DNA of 64,000 bases from an uncultured Clostridia bacterium (GTDB lineage Bacteria > Bacillota > Clostridia > TANB77 > CAG-465), in NCBI GenBank assembly GCA_934169925.1, contig CAKPOO010000002.1, positions 150,004 to 214,003 of the forward strand, read 5' to 3'. This document shows, piece after piece, positions 33,973 to 41,321 of the stretch (position 1 is its first letter; each line of letters starts with the position of its first letter). The position numbers and the translations under genes were made by a program. Below the pieces are notes generated by a model that worked only from the letters and a program-made list of their open reading frames with translations, made no database searches and was not told where the DNA came from.

Positions 33973-34202
33973 GTATTTTAAGTTTTATAAATGAAGTTCT
34001 TGAAAAAATATTTAAGAAAAACGATAAATTAATGTTAAATAAATCATCAGATGAAGTTTTAAATAATAATGATGAAAGTTATAAAAGTAAATTTATTTCT
34101 AGCTTAAAAGATTCAATTGTAGTAGGTAAAAGAAAAGGTAAAATTGAAACTTTAATTTGTGATGGAGATGGACTTGGAATACAAGGTAAAATTTCATATT
34201 AA
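33969..34202 (+). CDS. Small protein coupled to the transglutaminase-like gene
   Basis: A 77-residue protein whose ATG overlaps the stop of the upstream gene (ATGA). It has an amphipathic N-terminus (ILSFINEVLEKIFKK), a polar middle and a C-terminal piece with GKRKGKIETLICDGDGLGIQGKI. Not recognised. The strict coupling suggests it works with, or modulates, the large protein, for example as an immunity factor or chaperone; that is inference only. Confidence 0.55.
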   Translation: MSILSFINEVLEKIFKKNDKLMLNKSSDEVLNNNDESYKSKFISSLKDSIVVGKRKGKIETLICDGDGLGIQGKISY

Positions 34203-34248
34203 AGTATAAGTTTAGATAAAAATATTAGAAAATAAAATAAAAAAATTA

Positions 34249-34277
34249 TTTACATTAATTTTTTTATGTGATATAAT
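34249..34277 (+). promoter_or_regulatory. Sigma-A promoter of the ileS T-box leader
   Basis: TTTACA, 17 bases, TATAAT. Confidence 0.75.
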
Positions 34278-34283
34278 CAAAAA

Positions 34284-34560
34284 CGTAATAAAATTAAAAA
34301 CTATGACGAGAAAGAGTAAATTAAAGTAAAATACAAAGCGAACTAGGGGTGGTGAGAGCCTGGTTAAAGTAGCTTTTTTTGAAAATCATCTCTGAGTTGC
34401 AGGCTGAAATAACAGTAAGCTGTGCCGCTTTTCCAGCGTAAAAAGGAACGCATATGTTTGTATGTAGTATATAAAGGTGGTTAATATTGTATTTTAATTA
34501 TATTAGTTTGTTAATATAATCGTACATTCCTTGTATACAGGTATGTGCGATTTTTTTATT
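34284..34560 (+). promoter_or_regulatory. T-box riboswitch controlling ileS
   Basis: A leader of about 300 bases between the promoter and ileS with T-box landmarks: a GGTGGTGAGAGCC segment of stem I (34349 on), a candidate isoleucine specifier ATC within ATCATC at 34385-34390, the T-box bulge AAAGGTGGTT at 34473-34482, and a terminator hairpin at 34518-34557 (AATCGTACAT against ATGTGCGATT, then T7). The TGGT in the bulge can pair with the ACCA end of an uncharged tRNA-Ile. Uncharged tRNA-Ile would stabilise the antiterminator and allow ileS transcription. Confidence 0.85.
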
Positions 34561-34589
34561 ATAATGTATTTTTTGAAAGGAGAAGTTTT

Positions 34590-37500
34590 ATGTATAAAAA
34601 AGTTGAATTAAATGAAAAAGGCTTTGTCGGAATGGAACAAGAAGTATACAAAAACTGGCAAGACAAAAACATTATTGAAAAGAATTTAAATTTAAATGAA
34701 GGTAAAAGATATTTTACTTTTTATGATGGACCTCCAACAGCTAATGGTATGCCTCATGCAGGACATATTATAACTAGAGTTATGAAAGATATAATTCCTA
34801 GATATAAAGTAATGCAAGGATACAGAGTTGTAAGAAAAGCAGGTTGGGATACACATGGTCTTCCTGTTGAACTTGAAATCGAGAAAAAATTAGGAATTTC
34901 AGGAAAAGAACAAATAGAAGAATATGGTGTTGAACCATTTATAAAAGAATGTAAAGAAAGCGTTTTTAAATATGTACATATATGGGAAGAAATGACTAAC
35001 AAAGTTGGTTATTGGGTAGATATGAAAAATCCATATATAACATATGATAATAAATATATTGAATCTGTTTGGTGGGCTTTAAAACAACTTTGGAATAAAG
35101 AACTTTTATATGAAGGTCACAAAGTAATGCCATATTGTCCTAGATGTGGAACAGCGCTTTCATCACATGAAGTGGCTCAAGGTTATAAAGATGTAAAAGA
35201 TTTAACTTGTATTGCAAAATTTAAAGTAGTTGGTGAGGATAAATATATTCTTGCTTGGACAACAACACCATGGACTTTACCATCAAACTTAGCACTTTGT
35301 GTTAATAAATCATACGAATATGCAGATTATAAAGTTAATATTGGAACTGAAGATGAACCTAAATATGAGGTTTATGTAGTAGCAAAAGAACTTGCACCAA
35401 GTGTATTTAAAGATATGGAATATACTGAGTTAAAATCATATAAAGGTGCTGATCTTTTAGGTACTAAATATGAACAATTAATGCCTTTTGCAAAAGTTGA
35501 AGGAAAAGCATTTGAAGTAATACATGGTGATTATGTTACTCTTACAGATGGTACAGGTATAGTTCATATTGCTCCTGCTTATGGTGAAGATGATAGTTTA
35601 GTTTCAAAACAAAATGGAATTGCATTTGTTAATCTTGTGGATAAAAATGGTAATTTTGTTGATGAAGTAACACCTTTTAAAGGTAGATGGGTAAGAGATT
35701 GTAATGAAGATATATGTGCATGGTTAAAGAATGAGAATAAATTATTTTCTAAACAAAAAGTAGAACACTCATATCCACATTGTTGGAGATGTGACACACC
35801 ACTTTTATATTATCCAAAAGAAAGTTGGTTTGTTGCAATGAGCAAACTAAGAAATGAACTTGTATCAAATAATGATAAAGTAAATTGGTATCCAGAAACT
35901 ATCAAAAAAGGTAGATTTGGTAATTTCTTAGAAAATGTAATCGATTGGGGTATTTCTAGAGATAGATATTGGGGAACTCCATTACCAATTTGGACTTGTG
36001 AAAATGAAGAATGTGGATGCAGAGAATGTATAGGTTCAATAGCTGAATTAAAAGAAAAGGGAATCGATGTTCCTGAAGATATTGAATTACATAAACCATA
36101 TATTGATGATGTATATTTAAAATGTCCAAAATGTGGATCAAAAATGAAAAGAGCAAAAGAAGTTATTGACTGTTGGTTTGATTCTGGCTCAATGCCTTTT
36201 GCACAATGGCATTATCCATTTGAAAACAAAGAAATGTTTGAAAATAATTTCCCAGCTCAATTTATAAGCGAAGCAATTGATCAAACTAGAGGATGGTTTT
36301 ACACTCTAACTGCACTTGGAACTGCTTTATTTGGAAGAACTCCATTTGAAAATTGTATTGTATTAGGTCACGTTTTAGATGGAAAAGGACAAAAGATGTC
36401 TAAATCTAAGAAAAATGGTGTTGATCCACTTGTACTTCTTGATACTGTTGGTGCTGATGCTACTAGATGGTATTTTTATACTGGAAGTGCACCATGGCTT
36501 TCATCAAGACTTTCTATAGAAAACGTACAAGAATCTCAAAGAGGATTTTTATCAACACTTTGGAATGTTTATTCTTTCTATGTGTTATATGCAGAAATTG
36601 ATAAATTTAATCCACTTGAATATAAAGATTTTAGTTCAAATAATATAATGGATAAATGGATTATTTCAAAACTTAATACATTAATAAAAGATGTAACAAA
36701 AAGACTTGATGCATATGATATAACAGGTGCTGGTGAAGCATTAGAAGACTTTACAGATGAACTTTCAAATTGGTATGTAAGAAGAAATAGAGAAAGATTT
36801 TGGGCACAAGATTTAAATGATGAAAAAATTGGTGCTTATGTTACATTATATAAAGTACTTACTACTTTAGTAAAAATAGCAGCTCCATTTGTACCATTTA
36901 TTACAGATGAAATCTATACTAATTTAGTATGTAGCTTAGACAGTAAAGCTCCAGAAAGTGTACACCTTACTACATGGCCTATAGCTGATGAATCAAAAGT
37001 TGATGAAGATTTAGAAGCAAAAATGGAAGTAGCATATAAAATTGTAAAACTTGGTAGAAGTGCTAGAAATGCAGAAAATATTAAAAACAGACAACCATTA
37101 TCTAATATGCTTATTTCTGTTAACACACTACCTGAATATTACGGTAATATAGTAAAAGAAGAATTAAATGTTAAAAATGTTATTTTAGGTGCTGAAATGT
37201 CAGATTATGTTAATTTTGAAATAAAACCTAATTTACCTGTACTTGGAAAAGCATATGGTAAATTAATACCTAGAATAAAAGAAGAAATTTCAAAAAGAAA
37301 TCAAATGGATTTAGCAAATAAGATAAAAGCTGGTAAGTATGAAACAATTTTAATTGATGATGTTGAAATTAATTTAGATAGCACAAATTTACTTATAACA
37401 ATGCAAGGTAAAGAAGGTTTTGCTTTTGCAGGTGAAGGTGAAATAGGTGTAGTACTTGATACTCATATAACTGATGAATTAAAAGAAGAAGGTACTTTAA

Positions 37501-37739
37501 GAGAAATTTTATCAAAAGTTCAAAATTTAAGAAAAGAAAGAAATTTTGAAGTACTAAATAAAATTATTCTATATGTTTCTGGTAATGAAAAAATAGAAGA
37601 AATAATAAAGAAATATGAAGATGAAGTAAAACATGAAACTTTAACTTTAGAAGTTAAATATAATGAAAATAGAGATTCATATGTAGATACAAATATTAAT
37701 GGCGAACACGTTAATTTTGATGTTTTAGTTGTAGAGTAG
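34590..37739 (+). CDS. ileS: Isoleucyl-tRNA synthetase, type 2
   Basis: A 1049-residue class I synthetase. The HIGH region reads PTANGMPHAGH (about residues 51-60) and the KMSKS loop KGQKMSKSKKNG (near 602). Zinc-type cysteine pairs occur at CPRCG, CENEECGCREC and CPKCG. Length and the HSYPHCWRCDTPLLYYPKESWF segment mark the eukaryote-like type 2 enzymes, which are generally insensitive to mupirocin (established for the class, not shown here). An upstream in-frame GTG lies inside the terminator of the T-box; AAAGGAG and the ATG at 34590 define the real start. A terminator follows. Confidence 0.95.
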   Translation: MYKKVELNEKGFVGMEQEVYKNWQDKNIIEKNLNLNEGKRYFTFYDGPPTANGMPHAGHIITRVMKDIIPRYKVMQGYRVVRKAGWDTHGLPVELEIEKKLGISGKEQIEEYGVEPFIKECKESVFKYVHIWEEMTNKVGYWVDMKNPYITYDNKYIESVWWALKQLWNKELLYEGHKVMPYCPRCGTALSSHEVAQGYKDVKDLTCIAKFKVVGEDKYILAWTTTPWTLPSNLALCVNKSYEYADYKVNIGTEDEPKYEVYVVAKELAPSVFKDMEYTELKSYKGADLLGTKYEQLMPFAKVEGKAFEVIHGDYVTLTDGTGIVHIAPAYGEDDSLVSKQNGIAFVNLVDKNGNFVDEVTPFKGRWVRDCNEDICAWLKNENKLFSKQKVEHSYPHCWRCDTPLLYYPKESWFVAMSKLRNELVSNNDKVNWYPETIKKGRFGNFLENVIDWGISRDRYWGTPLPIWTCENEECGCRECIGSIAELKEKGIDVPEDIELHKPYIDDVYLKCPKCGSKMKRAKEVIDCWFDSGSMPFAQWHYPFENKEMFENNFPAQFISEAIDQTRGWFYTLTALGTALFGRTPFENCIVLGHVLDGKGQKMSKSKKNGVDPLVLLDTVGADATRWYFYTGSAPWLSSRLSIENVQESQRGFLSTLWNVYSFYVLYAEIDKFNPLEYKDFSSNNIMDKWIISKLNTLIKDVTKRLDAYDITGAGEALEDFTDELSNWYVRRNRERFWAQDLNDEKIGAYVTLYKVLTTLVKIAAPFVPFITDEIYTNLVCSLDSKAPESVHLTTWPIADESKVDEDLEAKMEVAYKIVKLGRSARNAENIKNRQPLSNMLISVNTLPEYYGNIVKEELNVKNVILGAEMSDYVNFEIKPNLPVLGKAYGKLIPRIKEEISKRNQMDLANKIKAGKYETILIDDVEINLDSTNLLITMQGKEGFAFAGEGEIGVVLDTHITDELKEEGTLREILSKVQNLRKERNFEVLNKIILYVSGNEKIEEIIKKYEDEVKHETLTLEVKYNENRDSYVDTNINGEHVNFDVLVVE

Positions 37740-37749
37740 AAAATCTGTT

Positions 37750-37789
37750 AAAAGATAGTAGTTAATTAATTTAATTACTATCTTTTTTT
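37750..37789 (+). terminator. Intrinsic terminator of ileS
   Basis: AAAGATAGTA stem closing on TACTATCTTT with an AT-rich inner stem, then T-run. Confidence 0.85.
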
Positions 37790-37831
37790 GTCAAAAATAT
37801 ATATTTTTCATAAAATATAATGGGTGGTTTT

Positions 37832-38986
37832 ATGGAAAATGATAGAAAAATAATTTATGCTGATCATAGTGCCACAACATATGTAAAAGAAGAAGTATTA
37901 GATGAAATGCTACCATATTTTAAAGAAAATTTTGGCAATCCGTCGTCTAATTATGCTTTAGGAATAAAAGCTAAAGAGGCACTTGAAGATGCAAGGTGCT
38001 CTATTGCAAATATTTTTTCTGTAGAAAAAGATGAAATATATTTTACATCAGGTGGTAGTGAATCAAATAATATGATAATAAAAGGAATTGCAAGAAAAAA
38101 TAAATATAAAGGAAAACATATTATTATTTCAAGAATTGAACATTTGTCTGTTATAAATACATGTAAAGAATTAGAAAATGAAGGCTTTGAAATTTCAATG
38201 TTAAATGTTGATAAAAATGGTATGATTAATTTAAAAGAACTTATTAGATTAATAAGAAAAGATACTATTTTAATAAGCGTTATGTGTGTTAACAATGAAA
38301 TAGGAACAATAGAACCTATCCAAAAAATAGCAAGTATTGCAAAATCATTTGGAATATTATTTCATACAGATGCTGTTCAAGCAGTTGGAAATGTAAAATT
38401 AAATGTAAAAGAATTAGGTGTAGATGCAATGTCAATTTCTGCTCATAAATTTTATGGTCCAAAAGGAGTGGGAGCAGCGTATATATCAAAAAATGTTTGC
38501 TTTTCTCCTTTAATAAATGGTGGACATCAAGAAAAATCACTTCGTGCTGGTACTGAAAATGTAGCAGGAATAGTTGGAATGAAAAAAGCTTTAGAAATAG
38601 CAACTAAAAATTTGGATTTGCATAATGAAAAAATGAAACGCTTAAGGGATAGTTTATATTACAAATTAAAAACTAATCTTGATGATATTTATTTAAATGG
38701 AAGTTTTGAAAATAGAACAAATTGCAATTTGAATTTGTATATAAAAGGCGTTGATTCTAAGACTTTAATTTTACTTTTAAATATGAATGGAATTTGTATT
38801 TCAGGAGGAAGTGCTTGTAATACAAATTCAAAAGAGCCATCTCATGTACTAACTGCTATAGGTCTTGGAAAAGATGCTGCAAGACAAAGTATTAGGATAA
38901 CATTAGGTGAAGAAAATGAAGAGCTAGATATAAATTATATGGCATATAATATTATTAAAATTGTAAAAAAAATAAGAGGGGAATAA
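37832..38986 (+). CDS. Cysteine desulfurase (NifS/IscS family)
   Basis: A 384-residue PLP enzyme that takes sulfur from cysteine for iron-sulfur clusters or tRNA thiolation. It begins IIYADHSATTYV, with PSSNYALG, HIIISRIEHLSV, the cofactor aspartate region FHTDAVQAVG, PLP lysine K206 (SAHKFYGPKG), RAGTENV and the catalytic-loop C329 (SGGSACNTNSKEPS). The loop and the arginine further on (RQSIRITLG) fit the group I NifS/IscS branch. An ATG four codons earlier lies within the GGGTGG ribosome site, so 37832 is preferred. No iscU, thiI or mnmA is adjacent, so the partner is unknown. Confidence 0.88.
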   Translation: MENDRKIIYADHSATTYVKEEVLDEMLPYFKENFGNPSSNYALGIKAKEALEDARCSIANIFSVEKDEIYFTSGGSESNNMIIKGIARKNKYKGKHIIISRIEHLSVINTCKELENEGFEISMLNVDKNGMINLKELIRLIRKDTILISVMCVNNEIGTIEPIQKIASIAKSFGILFHTDAVQAVGNVKLNVKELGVDAMSISAHKFYGPKGVGAAYISKNVCFSPLINGGHQEKSLRAGTENVAGIVGMKKALEIATKNLDLHNEKMKRLRDSLYYKLKTNLDDIYLNGSFENRTNCNLNLYIKGVDSKTLILLLNMNGICISGGSACNTNSKEPSHVLTAIGLGKDAARQSIRITLGEENEELDINYMAYNIIKIVKKIRGE

Positions 38987-38997
38987 AAAGTTTTATG

Positions 38998-39041
38998 AAA
39001 AGTAAAAGACTTGAAAATATATTTTAAGTTTTTTACTTTTT
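38998..39041 (+). terminator. Intrinsic terminator
   Basis: AAAAGTAAAAGACTT pairing with AAGTTTTTTACTTTT with one mismatch, then T-run. Confidence 0.7.
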
Positions 39042-39054
39042 TTATGCAAAATGC

Positions 39055-39083
39055 TTGATTATTCTTTTTTTTTATACTAAAAT
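39055..39083 (+). promoter_or_regulatory. Sigma-A promoter of the mraZ (dcw) cluster
   Basis: TTGATT, 17 bases, TAAAAT, just upstream of the MraZ boxes. Confidence 0.7.
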
Positions 39084-39089
39084 GAAATC

Positions 39090-39127
39090 AAAGTGGTATA
39101 AAGTGGTATAAAGTGGAAAAAAGGTGG
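39090..39127 (+). promoter_or_regulatory. MraZ-binding repeats (operator)
   Basis: Three exact AAAGTGG repeats starting at 39090, 39100 and 39110, each 10 bases apart, plus a degenerate AAAGGTGG at 39120 that also contains the ribosome site. MraZ is known to bind GTGG-containing direct repeats before its own gene, including AAAGTGG-type repeats in Mycoplasma, so this is autoregulation by family knowledge. Confidence 0.85.
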
Positions 39128-39137
39128 TGAGTAATTT

Positions 39138-39569
39138 ATGTTAGTGGGAGAATATAACCATAACCTTGATACAAAAGGAAGAGTAAGTGTTCCATCTAAG
39201 TTTAGAGATGATTTAGGTAGTACATTTATAATAACAAAAGGGTTAGATAACTGTCTTTTTGCTTATTCAAAAGAAGAATGGCAAAAGTTTGAAGATAAAT
39301 TAAAAACATTACCTTTAACTAATATGAATGCTCGTAACTTCGTGAGATTTTTCTTAGCTGGTGCTACTGAATGCGAAATTGATAAACAAGGAAGAATTAA
39401 TATACCACAAAATTTAAGAGAATATGCATCCTTAGTAAAAGACGTTACTATTATTGGAGTTGCAACAAGAGTTGAAATTTGGAGTAAAGACAAATGGGCT
39501 GAGTTTACAAATCCTGATAATATGGATCTTGATGAAATTGCTAGTCAAATGTCAGATCTTGGCATTTAG
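39138..39569 (+). CDS. mraZ: Transcriptional regulator MraZ
   Basis: A 143-residue ring-forming AbrB-like DNA-binding protein that controls the division and cell-wall cluster. It has two DXXXR-type repeats: NLDTKGRVSVPSKFRDDL near residue 10 and CEIDKQGRINIPQNLREYA near residue 77. Normal length. Three phased AAAGTGG boxes lie directly upstream. AAGGTGGTGAG precedes the ATG. It is the first gene of the dcw cluster; rsmH follows after 158 bases. Confidence 0.96.
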   Translation: MLVGEYNHNLDTKGRVSVPSKFRDDLGSTFIITKGLDNCLFAYSKEEWQKFEDKLKTLPLTNMNARNFVRFFLAGATECEIDKQGRINIPQNLREYASLVKDVTIIGVATRVEIWSKDKWAEFTNPDNMDLDEIASQMSDLGI

Positions 39570-39578
39570 ATATAGATG

Positions 39579-39698
39579 CAAAAGATAAAATTGTAATATA
39601 CAAAAGATAAAATTTAAAATTTTGACAAAAGAAAAAATGTATATTTTATACATAAAGAACAAAAGAAAAAGATTATTAAAAGTACAAAAGATAAAAAT
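39579..39698 (+). repeat. Five degenerate A-rich direct repeats between mraZ and rsmH
   Basis: Copies of CAAAAGATAAAAT or close variants start at 39579, 39601, 39626, 39660 and 39685, spaced 22, 25, 34 and 25 bases apart. A small dyad, ATGTATA-TTT-TATACAT, sits between copies 3 and 4. No coding potential. Confidence 0.5.
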
Positions 39699-39727
39699 TT
39701 AAATATTTATAAATTAATGGAGATAAC

Positions 39728-40663
39728 ATGGAATTTAAACATAAATCAGTACTTTTAAATGAGTGCATAGAAAATTTAAATATAAAAGAAAATGGAATAT
39801 ATGTTGATGGTACTTTAGGTGGTGCTGGACATTCATATTATATATTAAAAAAATTAAATAATACTGGAATGTTAATTGGCATAGATAGAGATACTGATGC
39901 ATTAAAAGCAGCAAGCGAAAAGCTAAAGGAGTTTAGTAATGTAAAATATGTTCACGATAATCATGATAATATTGCAAAAATATTAAATGAATTAAATATA
40001 GAAAAAGTAGATGGAATTTTACTAGACTTAGGAGTTTCTTCTTATCAATTAGATGAAGCAAGTAGAGGTTTTAGCTACATGAATGATGCAAAACTTGATA
40101 TGAGAATGAATAAGGAAGATCCAATTAGTGCATATGATGTTGTAAATGGATACTCTGAAGAAAAACTTGCTAAAATATTTTTTGAATATGGTGAAGAAAG
40201 ATACTCTAGAGCTATTGCAAAGAAAATTTGTAAAGCAAGAGAAGAAAAAAAGATAGAAACAACATTTGAACTTGTTGATGTTATAAAACAAGCGATTCCT
40301 AAAAAAGCATTAAGAGAAAAGCAACATCCTGCAAAAAGAGTTTTTCAAGCAATAAGAATTGAAGTAAATGGGGAATTGATTAGACTAAAAAATACAGTAA
40401 TTGATTCAATTAATTCTTTAAATGATGGTGGTAGGCTTTGTATTATTACATTTCATTCATTAGAAGATAAAATTGTAAAACATGCATACGAACAAATGCA
40501 AGGAAAATGTACTTGCCCAAAAGATTTTCCAGTGTGTGTATGTGGATATAAATCATATGGTAAAATAATTACAAAAAAGCCAATTATATCAAATGAAAAT
40601 GAATTAGAAGAAAATCCTAGAGCAAGAAGTGCAAAACTTAGGGTTTTTGAAAAGAAAATGTAA
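39728..40663 (+). CDS. rsmH: 16S rRNA (cytosine-1402-N4) methyltransferase
   Basis: A 311-residue SAM-dependent methyltransferase (MraW) modifying C1402 in the ribosomal decoding centre. Motifs: YVDGTLGGAGHSYYIL (SAM binding), GIDRDTDAL, DGILLDLGVSSYQLDEASRGFSY, HPAKRVFQAIRIEVN and ITFHSLEDKIVK, with the C-terminal ENPRARSAKLRVFEK. Complete and of normal length. ATGGAGATAAC precedes the ATG. Third position in the cluster after mraZ and the A-rich repeat region. Confidence 0.97.
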   Translation: MEFKHKSVLLNECIENLNIKENGIYVDGTLGGAGHSYYILKKLNNTGMLIGIDRDTDALKAASEKLKEFSNVKYVHDNHDNIAKILNELNIEKVDGILLDLGVSSYQLDEASRGFSYMNDAKLDMRMNKEDPISAYDVVNGYSEEKLAKIFFEYGEERYSRAIAKKICKAREEKKIETTFELVDVIKQAIPKKALREKQHPAKRVFQAIRIEVNGELIRLKNTVIDSINSLNDGGRLCIITFHSLEDKIVKHAYEQMQGKCTCPKDFPVCVCGYKSYGKIITKKPIISNENELEENPRARSAKLRVFEKKM

Positions 40664-40679
40664 AAAAGGGGGGATATAA

Positions 40680-41195
40680 GTGCTTTCTAATGTTTCATAT
40701 AACGAATTTTATGAAGATGGTTCAACAGCAAAAAAATTAAAAACTTATGGAAAACCAGAAGAAATAAAAAATAATAGAAGACTTGGAAAAAATAAAATCC
40801 AAAAAAATTCAAATAAAAAAAATGAACAAAAAAAAGCACTTAAAACTGTACGTGTAGTATCTTTAACTCTTTGCATTTTTACCATGATGGTAGTTATAAG
40901 CTATAGATATAATCTAATTAATGAAAAAAATTTAAAATCAATAGGATTAAAATCTGAACTATCATCAGTTGAGGCAAATTTACTAAAAGCTCAAATTTCA
41001 GTAGAACAAAGTACTAATTTAACTGAAATTGAATCATATGCAAAACAAAAATTAGGAATGCAAAAACCTGATAAAAACCAAACAATATATGTTGATACTT
41101 CTGATTCTTTGTATTCTTCAAATACTACTTCTGAAACGTCAGGTATAGCTAATATTTTTAATAGTATAAAAAATATGTTTAAGAAAATAATTTAA
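40680..41195 (+). CDS. ftsL: FtsL-like cell-division protein
   Basis: A 171-residue bitopic protein in the ftsL position of the dcw cluster. It has a basic cytoplasmic N-terminus (about 60 residues, rich in Lys and Asn), one membrane segment (about residues 61-79), then a coiled coil (LKSIGLKSELSSVEANLLKAQISVEQSTNLTEIESYAKQKLGMQKPDKNQTIYV) with the typical IE.YAK.KLGM.KP.. ending. FtsL bridges DivIB, DivIC and the division PBP/FtsW. The GTG at 40680 is the likely start, with GGGGGGAT 5 bases ahead. Confidence 0.85.
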   Translation: MLSNVSYNEFYEDGSTAKKLKTYGKPEEIKNNRRLGKNKIQKNSNKKNEQKKALKTVRVVSLTLCIFTMMVVISYRYNLINEKNLKSIGLKSELSSVEANLLKAQISVEQSTNLTEIESYAKQKLGMQKPDKNQTIYVDTSDSLYSSNTTSETSGIANIFNSIKNMFKKII

Positions 41196-41218
41196 AATAA
41201 AAGATATATTTTAGGAAT

Positions 41219-41280
41219 AACCAAGAAAAATTTAAGTATTATTTTATTAGTAATATTAAATTATCTTGGTTTTTTTTTTT
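41219..41280 (+). terminator. Long hairpin terminator inside the dcw cluster
   Basis: Outer arms AACCAAG and CTTGGTT enclosing an AT-rich inner stem, followed by T10. It splits the cluster before the PBP gene. Confidence 0.75.
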
Positions 41281-41294
41281 CTTTATGATATAAT
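41266..41294 (+). promoter_or_regulatory. Promoter of the PBP-murE segment, overlapping the terminator
   Basis: TTGGTT, 17 bases, TATAAT. The -35 box is the 3' arm of the upstream terminator. Confidence 0.55.
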
Positions 41295-41321
41295 TTATTT
41301 GTAAAAAGAGGTGATATTTTT

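Noticed and set aside
34545..34589. Upstream GTG start extending IleRS by 15 residues
   Set aside because: It lies in the T-box terminator hairpin. AAAGGAG and the ATG at 34590 are clearly better, and the extension has no family counterpart.
37816..37821. TATAAT just before the cysteine desulfurase start
   Set aside because: No -35 box at 16-18 bases, and initiation there would remove the GGGTGG ribosome site.
39090..39116. Three tandem repeats considered as a short CRISPR or tandem-repeat element
   Set aside because: Seven-base units with 3-base spacers directly before mraZ match an MraZ operator.
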